A stretch of 64,000 nucleotides of DNA from Paenibacillus eucommiae. GTDB lineage: Bacteria > Bacillota > Bacilli > Paenibacillales > NBRC-103111. The notes beneath the pieces were generated by a model. That model did no database searches. It saw only the letters and a list, made by a program, of their open reading frames with translations, and was not told where the DNA came from. Where the stretch lies: contig NZ_JAGGLB010000032.1 of NCBI RefSeq assembly GCF_017874215.1, positions 1-64,000 of the forward strand. The letters are read 5' to 3'. Below are positions 1 through 9,106 of the stretch, piece after piece (position 1 is the first letter of the stretch; every line of letters begins with the position of its first letter). The position numbers were made by a program, and so were the translations under genes.

Positions 1-371
1 TGCTGTGGAGGGGGCTCCAAGTGTTTCGCAACGTCTTGGATACGTATCGATTCTTACTGTAAATTTCCGGAAACGTTGTGGGGCAAGCTTAGACTGCGGT
101 GACCATTAGCGCACATGTTACCCTCGCCGATATGAAAAAAGCTATGACAAGTACCGGGCCGCTATCAAGCTGGCATTTTCGTAGCATTTAACCGCCATCG
201 AATGTTAGCTTGACTGTCAAGCACTGATTATTAGGTTGAGCCTGATTTATGGTCACATTTTAACCGTGAAAAGGTTGCTTTCATTCAAGCTCGTTTAGTT
301 CAGATAATGAGCTAAAGCGCATATATATGGGAATAAAGAAATTTGTGGGTTTGGGTACATCCATTTAATCA
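1..371. other. left-edge stretch with no recognisable gene
   Basis: All three forward frames from the left edge meet a stop within about 35 codons, and none of the short translations resembles a protein I know. No tRNA-like or riboswitch-like fold stands out. I treat this as intergenic sequence upstream of cotE, although the end of an unrecognised gene cannot be excluded. Confidence 0.4.
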
Positions 372-397
372 ACATTTGCCTATGTCCTGCATACACT
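372..397 (+). promoter_or_regulatory. candidate sporulation (sigma-E/K type) promoter of cotE
   Basis: CATACACT at 390-397 matches the mother-cell sigma factor -10 consensus CATACAnT at every fixed position. A loose -35-like AACATTT lies about 13 bases upstream. The start point would fall near 404, inside the upstream ATG at 402, which supports the later ATG at 432 as the cotE start. CotE is known to be made in the mother cell in Bacillus, which agrees. The -35 is weak. Confidence 0.45.
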
Positions 398-431
398 TGT
401 AATGAATGATTGTATGGAGGAGGTTGAAAGG

Positions 432-998
432 ATGTCAATAGATAAGGATTTGCAATGCAGAGAGATTATTACCAAGGCTGTCTGCGGCAAAGGGCGTAAA
501 TTTTCGCATGTGAGCCATAATGTCACTCCACCCTTTTCTCCGACCAGTATTTTGGGCGCTTGGATTATTAACAATCAATACGAAGCAGTCCAATCCGGAG
601 ATGGCGTGGAGGTAATGGGTACTTACGATATCAACATTTGGTATTCACATGACCGCAACACGAAGACAGAGGTCGCAAAAGAAACAGTATCCTATGTAGA
701 ACTCATTCCACTAACGTACCTGGACAAAAAACATAAGACCGCTACCGCCGAGGTATCTGCCGCTGCTACTCAGGAGCCAAACTGTGTAGAAGCAAGTATT
801 TCTTCTAGCGGCGATAGCGTGTTGATCCGGGTGGAACGTGAGTTTCAGGTAGAAATGATTGCAGAAACCAAGGTCTGCATTCTTATCTGTAATCACGGTT
901 GTGACGATTTCGGCGATAAGCACGTCGATTTCGACGAAAGTGTGGATAATGATTTTGAAGATTTGGATGCTGAGCTGCTTGATGATGAAATCATTTAA
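432..998 (+). CDS. cotE: outer spore coat protein CotE
   Basis: CotE is the morphogenetic protein that assembles the outer spore coat around the forespore. The 188-residue product opens with REIITKAVCGKGRKFSH and continues with SILGAWIINNQYEAV and YDINIWYSH, which I recognise from Bacillus CotE. It ends in a strongly acidic tail rich in Asp and Glu, also typical. I chose ATG 432 over the in-frame ATG at 402 because GGAGGAGG lies eight bases before it and a likely sporulation promoter sits at 390-397. A terminator follows at 1039, so the gene is probably transcribed alone. The cotE-mutS-mutL neighbourhood is common in Bacillales. Confidence 0.95.
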   Translation: MSIDKDLQCREIITKAVCGKGRKFSHVSHNVTPPFSPTSILGAWIINNQYEAVQSGDGVEVMGTYDINIWYSHDRNTKTEVAKETVSYVELIPLTYLDKKHKTATAEVSAAATQEPNCVEASISSSGDSVLIRVEREFQVEMIAETKVCILICNHGCDDFGDKHVDFDESVDNDFEDLDAELLDDEII

Positions 999-1038
999 TC
1001 GAATCTTTACACCACTATATGCAGCATTGTAGATTCGG

Positions 1039-1064
1039 TAGAGGGCTATTGCCCTCTTTTTTGT
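1039..1064 (+). terminator. Rho-independent terminator after cotE
   Basis: A six-base-pair GAGGGC/GCCCTC stem with a TATT loop at 1041-1056 is followed directly by a run of T. Confidence 0.85.
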
Positions 1065-1130
1065 TTCTTTTTGAGAAAATAGGCAGACGTCTAACATAAT
1101 TTGAACTCGTATTCCGGAAGGGGGAGCCTT

Positions 1131-2609
1131 GTGCAAACTTTTTTGCTGCATTCGCAGGAGGAGGATGCCATCAAACTAACAGAGGGGCTTGCAGTCCCGA
1201 GCGGTTCTCAGCTTCCAACTGACTGGAAGGGGACGGCAGTCGTGAACTGGGGGGCCTATCTACAGGAGCAAACTCGTCAAGACTTGTTAACCCTACAGCC
1301 AGTAAAGGCAATCATAAGGGCTCAGCAGGTTAAAAAAAGAGAAGAGATATTAGAGCTGCATGGGATTAAGACAGCCGGGTCACATGTGCTCCAAAAGCAG
1401 AATCCCTATTTTCCTTTTAAATATAAGGTTGCTGTTTTTCACCTGCAAGCGCTTGCCATCTATGAGAAAAAAGAAAGCATGTGGGTTTCTGCCACTGGAC
1501 CTGGGACAAAGAACTCTCAAGGTGCCGTTTCCACTGGCACTGGCATTGGCAGGGATTCGAGCTATAAGGAAGTTACTTACTCGCAGGCGACTTTTCATAT
1601 GCGCAGAGCAGCGCGTGAGGCGATCAAAGCCATTTACGCCTTAGGCCTCGATTATGGGATTGTTACGATAGGCATTCTCTCCAGCGGTCATACGCTTGTG
1701 TTGAATGCTGATCCGGTTCCGAAGCTGAATCGCCGCCTGACGGAGCTGTTCGCGCGAGCTATCGAGCGCTATGATGCGGAGCTGACAAGTGAGCTTGCGC
1801 GCAGCGAGAGAGCGATGCTTGGAAGCGACCCCGAGTTCCTTCTGCTCAGCAAGCAGGGGAAGGTCGTTTCCGCTTCCCGCTTCCTGGAGCGGGAAGGGCC
1901 TGTCGGCTGCGATGCCATCGTGCTCAGCGGGCATCGCGTGATCCTGCCGCTGGCCGAGCTGCGCCCGCAGCCCAGCGTGGACCCGCGCCAGCTGGCGAGG
2001 AATCTGCATCGGACGATGCAGCTCGCCGCGCGCGCAATCCCAGACGAGAGCCTGGCGTGGCTCTCGGGCGGCATGCCGCTGAGGGGCTTTGCCCTCGGCG
2101 GACATATCCATTTCAGCCGCATATGGCTGAATGCGCATCTGCTGCGCGCGCTCGATAATTATCTCGCGCTGCCGCTGATGCAGATCGAAGGCGCGACGAC
2201 GGCGCAGCGGCGCCCCCGCTATGGCTTCCTCGGCGACTTCCGGAGGCAGTCGCACGGCGGCTTTGAATACCGGACGCTGCCAAGCTGGCTGGTATCTCCG
2301 GCTGTGGCCCGCGGCGTATTTGCGCTTGCAGCCATAATTGCCGAGCATTATTTGTCGCTGCCGCGCCGCCCGCTTATGGAGCCGGATGTGCAGTCTTTTT
2401 ATTACAGCGGGAAAAAAGAGAGCGTGCAGGAAGTCATTCAGCAGCTGTGGAATGACCTGGAGCAGCTGGAGAACTATGCTGAATATGCCGATTGCCTGGA
2501 CCCGTTAAAAGCGATGATCATAAAAAGGGCACCATGGAACGAGCTGGCTGATTTTCGCAAGACTTGGAAAATCGCTGCCTATCGCTCTGAAAGAAGCTAC
2601 CCTCTATGA
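1131..2609 (+). CDS. putative amidoligase (phiEco32-like COOH-NH2 ligase type 2)
   Basis: The C-terminal two thirds carry signatures of the ATP-grasp-like COOH-NH2 ligase family: GSDPEF at residues 231-236, a GGHIHF motif at 323-328, and GDFRRQSHGGFEYRTLPSW from residue 368. Family members are predicted to form amide bonds between amino and carboxyl groups; the substrate is unknown. The first 200 residues match nothing I recognise. GTG 1131 is chosen because AGGGGGAG lies just upstream; an in-frame TTG at 1101 has no ribosome site. Base composition changes inside the gene: 1381-1440 is 21/60 G+C but 1981-2040 is 42/60. Its position between a spore-coat gene and mutS hints at a coat or peptide-modification role, but this is inference. 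Confidence 0.75.
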   Translation: MQTFLLHSQEEDAIKLTEGLAVPSGSQLPTDWKGTAVVNWGAYLQEQTRQDLLTLQPVKAIIRAQQVKKREEILELHGIKTAGSHVLQKQNPYFPFKYKVAVFHLQALAIYEKKESMWVSATGPGTKNSQGAVSTGTGIGRDSSYKEVTYSQATFHMRRAAREAIKAIYALGLDYGIVTIGILSSGHTLVLNADPVPKLNRRLTELFARAIERYDAELTSELARSERAMLGSDPEFLLLSKQGKVVSASRFLEREGPVGCDAIVLSGHRVILPLAELRPQPSVDPRQLARNLHRTMQLAARAIPDESLAWLSGGMPLRGFALGGHIHFSRIWLNAHLLRALDNYLALPLMQIEGATTAQRRPRYGFLGDFRRQSHGGFEYRTLPSWLVSPAVARGVFALAAIIAEHYLSLPRRPLMEPDVQSFYYSGKKESVQEVIQQLWNDLEQLENYAEYADCLDPLKAMIIKRAPWNELADFRKTWKIAAYRSERSYPL

Positions 2610-2614
2610 ATTCA

Positions 2615-2623
2615 TGCTATAAT
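2615..2623 (+). promoter_or_regulatory. extended -10 promoter element upstream of mutS
   Basis: TGCTATAAT is a perfect extended -10 (TGnTATAAT) about 70 bases before the mutS start. No good -35 hexamer is seen at 17 bases, which an extended -10 can tolerate. It may drive the mutS to miaA/hfq group of genes. Confidence 0.5.
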
Positions 2624-2691
2624 AGACAAGTATGGGGTTTCCTGATAATAGAACATATACAGAATAATTTGTGATTTGGTTGGAGGAGAAT

Positions 2692-5430
2692 ATGGCTCAG
2701 TATACGCCGATGATTCAGCAGTACCTGGCCGTAAAGGCACAGGCACCGGATGCTTTTTTGTTTTTTCGTTTAGGAGATTTTTATGAGCTGTTTTTCGAGG
2801 ATGCTGTAAATGCCTCAAGAGAATTGGAAATTACGCTTACGGGCCGCGGCGGCGGGATGGAGGAGCGCATTCCCATGTGCGGGGTTCCTTATCATGCAGC
2901 TGAGGGTTACGTGGCTAAGCTTATTGAAAAGGGCTTTAAAGTGGCTATCTGCGAGCAGGTGGAAGACCCGGCTGAGGCCAAAGGCGTGGTGCGGCGGGAG
3001 ATTGTAAGAATTGTCACTCCAGGAACCGTGATGGAGAATAAGCTGCTCGGCGAAAAGAGTAACAACTACATAGTTTCTATTGTGTTCAAGGATGATTTAT
3101 ACGGGTTTACTGCTTGCGATATTTCAACGGGAGAGCTGTACACGACTTGGCTCGATAATTCTCTGGAGCTTGTGATCGATGAGCTGAATGTATATAATCC
3201 GGCAGAAATTATATCATCCGCTGCGCTTTTGGGAGACATTGGGAAGTTCACTTTAAGCTGGAGTAAGACGACCGTTTTGACAGAGTGGACAGATGTGGAT
3301 GAGCAGCTGCTCGATGAACATTTCATAGCGGATGCTGCACTTTCCTCGCTGCTCCCAGTGAATCGTCACGGAATCGCCCTGCTGCTCACTTATCTTAGAG
3401 AAACTCAAAAAAGAGCGCTCACGCACGTCAAGCATATCCGCGTCTATGAGCATGATCAATATATGACGATGGATCCATTTACACGAAGAAATCTGGAGCT
3501 TGTCGAAACCGTCAGAGAGCGGACAAAGAAGGGCTCCTTGCTGTGGCTGCTGGACAAAACGGTAACCGCCATGGGAGCGCGGATGCTGCGCAGATGGATT
3601 GAGAAGCCGTTAATGAGCGTTTCACGTATTGAGGAACGGCTGGAGGCTGTTGATACTTTGTATCATCAGCTGATGATCCGCGAGGATTTAAAGCTTGCCC
3701 TGAAGGAAGTTTATGATTTGGAGCGTTTGGTGGCGCGTATATCCTACGGTAATGCCAATGCCCGTGATATGAATGCCCTCAAGCATTCATTGAAGCAGGT
3801 GCCTGCACTTAAGGAAGTGTGCGCATCCTCTGGATCTGAGACATTGCGCAAACTTGTTGACAATATGGATATGTGCGAAGACGTAATGTTGTGGATTACA
3901 GATGCGATTGAGGATGAGCCGCCAGTGTCGGTTCGTGATGGAGGGATCATCCGCGAGGGGTATCACTGCCATCTGGACCAGTTGAAAGAAGCGAGCAAAA
4001 ATGGCAAGCAGTGGATTGCCGAGCTGGAGCGTAAAGAACGGGAAGCAACAGGCATCAAATCGCTGAAAATCGGCTACAACAAAATTTTTGGCTATTTTAT
4101 CGAGATTACAAAAGCAAATATGGCTTCACTGCCTGAAGGCCGCTATGAGCGCAAGCAAACGCTGGCTAATGCTGAACGCTATGTAACCCCAGAGCTTAAG
4201 GAGAAGGAAGCGCTCATTCTGGAAGCACAGGATAAGATGGTAGACCTTGAATACGGGCTCTTCACAGAGCTGCGTGACCGCATTTCGGGTCATGTATCCC
4301 GCTTGCAGCTGCTGGCTGAACGAATCGCGGCCGCGGATGTGTATCAATCTCTTGCCGCCGTTAGTGCGGCGCAGCATTACTGCCGGCCGGAAATTGCCGA
4401 AGGCTATGACCTCCTGATTACTGAAGGCCGCCATCCTGTAGTGGAAGCTGTTCTGCAGGAAGGCTCTTTTATCGCCAATGAAACAAAGCTCAAGCAGGAA
4501 GAGGGACGCATTCTACTTATTACAGGCCCCAATATGGCAGGTAAAAGCACGTACATGCGGCAGGTGGCTGTTATTAGTGTAATGGCCCAGATCGGCTGCT
4601 TCGTACCCGCTGCATCGGCTAAAGTCGCGCTTACGGACCGGATCTTCACAAGAATTGGCGCTGCCGACGATCTGATCGGTGGACAGAGTACGTTCATGGT
4701 CGAGATGATGGACATTCAGGTTATGACGGAGAAAGCTACAGAGCGGAGCCTCGTTGTCATTGATGAATTAGGACGCGGCACCTCAACAGGTGAGGGAATG
4801 GCCATTGCGCAGGCTGTCATAGAGTTTCTGCATGATAAAGTCGGCTGCAAAACGCTGGTTTCGACACATTTCCACGAGCTGGCGCATCTGGAGGAAAGTC
4901 TGGTCTATCTGACGAATCACTGTATGGCTGTGAAGGAAAGCGGAGACCAGGTCACTTTCCTGCGCAAGCTGATTAAGGGAGCAGCGAGCACGAGCTATGG
5001 TATTTATTGTGCTGAAATTGCCGGTCTGCCGCAGACCATCATTGAGCGCTCTTATGAGCTGCTTAACGTTTTTACAGCGAGGGCGGAGCTGTTTGAGGCT
5101 GAAGCCGCTGCAGCTTTATCGACAGAACAGATCGCTGATGGACAAGCTGTGTACGCTGCGGCATCCAAGAAGGTCTCCGTAGAGGTTGAATCACCAAATA
5201 CTTTGGCAAAAGGGCCCATAGTGCAGCTCTCTCTCTTTGAAGCGGACAGCGCTGCGCTGGACAAGCAGAAAAAGAAGCTGACACCCAAATATCAGCAGGT
5301 TATTGACCAGCTCAAGAGTTTGGATCTTATCAATATGACCCCGCTCCAGGCGCTCAACATGATTCACGACATGAGAAGCAGGCTGCAGGATACAGGCAGC
5401 ACTGCTCTCAACGAAGAAGGAAGAGGGTAG
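2692..5430 (+). CDS. mutS: DNA mismatch repair ATPase MutS
   Basis: MutS binds mismatched bases and recruits MutL. The 912-residue product has the mismatch-contacting Phe-x-Glu (F30-Y31-E32 in RLGDFYELFF), the connector and lever regions, the Walker A motif GPNMAGKST at residues 612-620 and the Walker B region VVIDELGRGTSTGEG. The length is slightly longer than the roughly 860 residues usual in Bacillus; the excess lies near the C-terminus after the ATPase domain. ATG 2692 follows GGAGGAG closely; the in-frame GTG at 2671 lacks a ribosome site. It heads a compact run with an S41 protease and mutL, separated by six and three bases, so they are probably cotranscribed. Confidence 0.97.
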   Translation: MAQYTPMIQQYLAVKAQAPDAFLFFRLGDFYELFFEDAVNASRELEITLTGRGGGMEERIPMCGVPYHAAEGYVAKLIEKGFKVAICEQVEDPAEAKGVVRREIVRIVTPGTVMENKLLGEKSNNYIVSIVFKDDLYGFTACDISTGELYTTWLDNSLELVIDELNVYNPAEIISSAALLGDIGKFTLSWSKTTVLTEWTDVDEQLLDEHFIADAALSSLLPVNRHGIALLLTYLRETQKRALTHVKHIRVYEHDQYMTMDPFTRRNLELVETVRERTKKGSLLWLLDKTVTAMGARMLRRWIEKPLMSVSRIEERLEAVDTLYHQLMIREDLKLALKEVYDLERLVARISYGNANARDMNALKHSLKQVPALKEVCASSGSETLRKLVDNMDMCEDVMLWITDAIEDEPPVSVRDGGIIREGYHCHLDQLKEASKNGKQWIAELERKEREATGIKSLKIGYNKIFGYFIEITKANMASLPEGRYERKQTLANAERYVTPELKEKEALILEAQDKMVDLEYGLFTELRDRISGHVSRLQLLAERIAAADVYQSLAAVSAAQHYCRPEIAEGYDLLITEGRHPVVEAVLQEGSFIANETKLKQEEGRILLITGPNMAGKSTYMRQVAVISVMAQIGCFVPAASAKVALTDRIFTRIGAADDLIGGQSTFMVEMMDIQVMTEKATERSLVVIDELGRGTSTGEGMAIAQAVIEFLHDKVGCKTLVSTHFHELAHLEESLVYLTNHCMAVKESGDQVTFLRKLIKGAASTSYGIYCAEIAGLPQTIIERSYELLNVFTARAELFEAEAAAALSTEQIADGQAVYAAASKKVSVEVESPNTLAKGPIVQLSLFEADSAALDKQKKKLTPKYQQVIDQLKSLDLINMTPLQALNMIHDMRSRLQDTGSTALNEEGRG

Positions 5431-5436
5431 ACTATC

Positions 5437-6888
5437 ATGATCAAGCAGTGGACGCAGTGGACGCAGTGGACGAAATTGAAATGGATGGTAGCGGTGACCG
5501 CCGCTATAGTCATGGCATTCCCTTTACTTGCGACAGCGAAGGGAAGCGATTCGGACACCCAGCAGGTGAGGGATATATTGTCACAAGTGCATGTCAGCGG
5601 CGTTAGCGAAAGTGCCCTGGCGGGTAAAAGTATTGATGAAATGCTCAAGCTCCTGGATGATCCGTACACGGATTATTTCAGCCCTGAGGAATTAGAGCAG
5701 TTCTCTAATATTCTGGAAAATAATTATGTGGGGATGGGCGCACGTGTCGGGTTTGATGAGAACGGCGTGTTTATCGTAGAGGTTTTCGCAGGCTCTCCAG
5801 CGGAAAAAGCAGGTATTCAGCGCGATGATTATATCAAGGCTGTTGATGGTGCTCCGACAGATGGCTTGGCCTTAGACGTTGTTGTTAATAAGATTAAAGG
5901 GGAAGCTGGAACTTCCGTTGAAGTAACGGTTGAGCGTGATGGAAAATTTATCAAATTTCCGCTTATCCGAGATGCTGTCAATATTCCAGAAGTGTACAGC
6001 AAACATTTTGAAGGCAATGTAGGGTATATGCAAATCACCGATTTCTCAAGCGACGCAGAGTTAGAATTTGACCAGCAGCTTAAAGAATTGCAAGTCAAGG
6101 GGCTTGATGCACTTATTATTGATCTTCGTAATGATCCCGGTGGACTTTTATCGACGGCATTAAATATCTCAAAACATTTTATTCAAGAAGGTACTCTTAT
6201 TTATATGAAAGACCGCAATGACAACAGCACACCGTTGAAGATAACAGGCGGCTCCAAGCTGGGTGTTCCTGTTCATATCCTGCTCAACGAATATAGCGCA
6301 AGTGCTTCCGAGGTTTTGGCCGGTGCGCTTCAGGACTATGGCATTGCCAAGGTTATCGGTATGCAAAGCTATGGGAAAGGCAGTGTTCAGCGGCTTTATG
6401 GGCTGGAAGAAGGCGGAGCTCTCAAAGTTACGGTTGAAGAATATTTGACGCCTAACAAGCATGAAGTGAACCATGTAGGTATTACTCCTGATCTGAAGGT
6501 CGACGGGAGTGCTGCTCAAATGATAACCGCTCTGCGTAAATCGGGGATAACCGATATTAAGGTTCAAGTAAGCAAGCACAAAGTTCTTTTTAATGGTGTT
6601 GAGGTGATCGACTCCTTTAATCTTGTTCGTGAAAATGGCAAGCTTTTCGCACCAACCCGAGCACTAGCTGCTCTCATTAATGCTGAAATTTCCTGGAACG
6701 ATAAGCTAAGAACGATTGATATTGCTTTTCAAGGTGGGAATCATTCTTTTTCCGCTGCTTCCAGCGATATCTTGATTGAGAATGGCACCAGCTATGTGAA
6801 TGTAGAGCATTTCAGGAAGTTCTTTCCTCAGCTTGTAGTTGAAGACCAGGGGGAACAGCTAACTACTCTGACAGCAAGGGGGAATTAG
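5437..6888 (+). CDS. secreted S41 (CtpA/B-like) PDZ serine protease
   Basis: This is a carboxyl-terminal processing protease outside the membrane. Residues 1-35 form a signal peptide with a basic start and a hydrophobic core ending near ATAKG. A PDZ domain spans about 85-165 and the S41 domain about 190-370, with the catalytic serine in YSASASE (286-292) and the lysine in SYGKGS (K314). The remainder, from about residue 385, looks like a copper amine oxidase N-terminal-like domain, a putative wall- or substrate-binding module in Paenibacillus. The first codons contain three copies of a nine-base repeat encoding Gln-Trp-Thr. The placement between mutS and mutL looks positional rather than functional. 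Confidence 0.9.
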   Translation: MIKQWTQWTQWTKLKWMVAVTAAIVMAFPLLATAKGSDSDTQQVRDILSQVHVSGVSESALAGKSIDEMLKLLDDPYTDYFSPEELEQFSNILENNYVGMGARVGFDENGVFIVEVFAGSPAEKAGIQRDDYIKAVDGAPTDGLALDVVVNKIKGEAGTSVEVTVERDGKFIKFPLIRDAVNIPEVYSKHFEGNVGYMQITDFSSDAELEFDQQLKELQVKGLDALIIDLRNDPGGLLSTALNISKHFIQEGTLIYMKDRNDNSTPLKITGGSKLGVPVHILLNEYSASASEVLAGALQDYGIAKVIGMQSYGKGSVQRLYGLEEGGALKVTVEEYLTPNKHEVNHVGITPDLKVDGSAAQMITALRKSGITDIKVQVSKHKVLFNGVEVIDSFNLVRENGKLFAPTRALAALINAEISWNDKLRTIDIAFQGGNHSFSAASSDILIENGTSYVNVEHFRKFFPQLVVEDQGEQLTTLTARGN

Positions 6889-6891
6889 CAT

Positions 6892-9102
6892 ATGGGCAAA
6901 ATTCAACTGCTGAGCGAGCAAATCGCCAACCAAATAGCAGCTGGTGAAGTGGTGGAACGTCCATCGTCTGTGGTGAAGGAGCTTGTGGAAAATGCTATTG
7001 ATGCAGGCAGCACACGGATTGATATTTCCATCGAAGAAGGAGGGCTTCAGCTCATTCGGGTAACTGACAACGGCTCAGGCATGGAAGCTGAGGACTCTGA
7101 AGTGGCCTTCCAGCGGCATGCAACTAGTAAAATCTCAACAAACAAGGATTTATTCTCGATCCGTACCTTGGGGTTCCGCGGTGAGGCGCTTCCGAGTATT
7201 GCCTCGGTTTCACGTCTGGAATGTGTTACAAGTGCAGAGAGCACAGGCTTAGGCCGCAAAATGGTGATGGAGGGCGGTACGATCCGCCTTGTGGAAGAAA
7301 CAGCTGCGCCGCGGGGGACGGAAGTTACGGTCAGAGATTTATTCTTTAATACACCCGCACGCCTGAAGTATATGAAAACGATCCAAACTGAGCTTGGACA
7401 TGTCTCAGATTTCATTTATCGCCTTGCCCTGGCTCATCCCAATGTTGCTTTTTCGCTCAAGCATAATGGCAATCTCCTGCTCCAAACGCTGGGAAAAGGG
7501 GATTTGCTGCAGGTGATCGCTGCTATTTATGGTTCTGCTGTCGGGAAGCAGATGCTGCCGCTGGAAGCGGAAAGCCTGGATTATCAAATATCCGGCTACA
7601 TCGCGAAGCCAGAAATGACCCGGGCGAACCGCGGTGGCATCTCGACTATTGTGAACGGCCGCTATGTGCGCAATTTCGCACTCAATCAGGCGCTGCTGCA
7701 GGGCTATCACACCTTGCTGCCGATTCATCGTTATCCGATAGTTGTTTTGCAGATCAATATGGATCCGGAGCTTGTTGATGTCAACGTTCATCCTGCGAAG
7801 CTGGAAGTAAGATTCAGTAAGGAAGCAGAGCTCACAGCCTTGATTACTGCGGAAGTGAGGCGTGTCTTGGGTAAGCAGGTCTTAATCCCTCAGGGGAACA
7901 AGCAAAGTGCTCCGAAGGGCGTTTACATTCAAGAGCAGTTTGAATTGATTCGCAGGGCTGATCCTGAAGAGGCAGGCACTAACGAAGCAGCAGATGCAGA
8001 AGCGACTGCTGACAAACAATCGGCTTTAGAACCGCAATCGCAACCGCAATCGCAACCGCTGCCTGGAGATAAATTGCCTGAGGAGAATTTGCCGGAAGAA
8101 GGATTGCCTAAAAAAGAATGGACTAAACAAGAAATAGTTAAAGAAGAAGCTCCAATAGATGTGCCACACTCCAATACACTTCAGGCAAAACCATTACAAG
8201 TGGATCAGTTGCAAACGAATCAGTCACAGCAGCGGCAGCAGTCGCAATCGAATCAGTCACAGCAGCGGCAGCAGTCGCAATCGAATCAGTCGCAGCAGGT
8301 GAAGGAGTCATTGTCAGCCTACCCGGATGGGACATTTGCTTCTAGTACAGTTAGCTCAAATCGGCAGCAGACGACGCGCCAGCAATCAACACAAACATCA
8401 TCACAATCATACGATTCAGGCAGGCCTAAGCCAACCTTCCAACAGCAGCGGCAGATAGCCGGGAACTTTATGGAGACGCTGCCTCATTCTACAAGTGCTG
8501 AGACTCAGGGCCTTCCTTCTTTTCCGAGTCTAACGCCGATTGGCCAAATGCATGGCACCTATTTGATTGCACAGAACAATGAGGGTCTGTTTTTGATTGA
8601 TCAGCATGCAGCGCATGAGCGGATTCATTATGAATATTACTATGAGCGTTTCGGCAATCCGGTTGAAGCGAGTCAAGAGCTGCTAGTTCCCATCACTTTG
8701 GAATTTACGCCTTCCGAGGCTTTGGCCATTCGTGAGAGGTTTGCCCTGTTTGAGCAAGCTGGCGTTTATTTGGAGGCGTTTGGCGGCAATACCTTTTTGG
8801 TAAGAGCTCATCCGCATTGGTTTCCTGATGGTGAAGAAAAACAAATTATTGAAGAAATGTGTGATTGGATTCTTAGTGAGAGGAAGGCAGTGGATATTGC
8901 CAAGCTCCGCGAGAAATCCGCAATTCTATGTTCCTGTAAAGCTTCTATAAAAGCGAATCAAAGTCTGGGCATTCAGGAGATGGAGACGCTGCTTGACCGG
9001 CTTGCTGCCTGCCGGAATCCGTATACCTGTCCGCATGGAAGACCTATTGTCATTAGTTTTTCCACATATGAGCTCGAAAAAATGTTTAAGCGGGTGATGT
9101 AA
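6892..9102 (+). CDS. mutL: DNA mismatch repair endonuclease MutL
   Basis: MutL couples mismatch recognition to strand nicking. The N-terminal GHKL ATPase is clear (NAIDAG, DNGSGM, a GFRGEAL box). The C-terminal dimerisation/endonuclease domain has the metal-binding motif DQHAAHERIHYEYYYE beginning at residue 570, the C-terminal CPHGRP from residue 713 and an SCK-type motif, so this is the nicking type found where MutH is absent. Between them, roughly residues 350-535 form a Gln/Ser/Pro-rich linker longer than in B. subtilis, partly made by a 33-base tandem duplication. The start ATG is three bases after the S41 gene stop, indicating coupled expression. Confidence 0.97.
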   Translation: MGKIQLLSEQIANQIAAGEVVERPSSVVKELVENAIDAGSTRIDISIEEGGLQLIRVTDNGSGMEAEDSEVAFQRHATSKISTNKDLFSIRTLGFRGEALPSIASVSRLECVTSAESTGLGRKMVMEGGTIRLVEETAAPRGTEVTVRDLFFNTPARLKYMKTIQTELGHVSDFIYRLALAHPNVAFSLKHNGNLLLQTLGKGDLLQVIAAIYGSAVGKQMLPLEAESLDYQISGYIAKPEMTRANRGGISTIVNGRYVRNFALNQALLQGYHTLLPIHRYPIVVLQINMDPELVDVNVHPAKLEVRFSKEAELTALITAEVRRVLGKQVLIPQGNKQSAPKGVYIQEQFELIRRADPEEAGTNEAADAEATADKQSALEPQSQPQSQPLPGDKLPEENLPEEGLPKKEWTKQEIVKEEAPIDVPHSNTLQAKPLQVDQLQTNQSQQRQQSQSNQSQQRQQSQSNQSQQVKESLSAYPDGTFASSTVSSNRQQTTRQQSTQTSSQSYDSGRPKPTFQQQRQIAGNFMETLPHSTSAETQGLPSFPSLTPIGQMHGTYLIAQNNEGLFLIDQHAAHERIHYEYYYERFGNPVEASQELLVPITLEFTPSEALAIRERFALFEQAGVYLEAFGGNTFLVRAHPHWFPDGEEKQIIEEMCDWILSERKAVDIAKLREKSAILCSCKASIKANQSLGIQEMETLLDRLAACRNPYTCPHGRPIVISFSTYELEKMFKRVM
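8218..8298 (+). repeat. 33-bp tandem duplication in the mutL linker
   Basis: Two perfect 33-base copies (8218-8250 and 8251-8283) and a 15-base partial third copy with one change encode an Asn/Gln/Ser/Arg-rich stretch. The frame is kept, and it lies in the disordered linker between the ATPase and endonuclease domains. Confidence 0.95.
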
Positions 9103-9106
9103 CCTA

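Noticed and set aside
1641..2348. Long antisense open frame opposite the amidoligase gene
   Set aside because: It lies in the GC-rich half, where stop codons are rare in every frame; the product is low-complexity Arg/Ala/Gln-rich, has no ribosome site, and the sense frame has clear family motifs.
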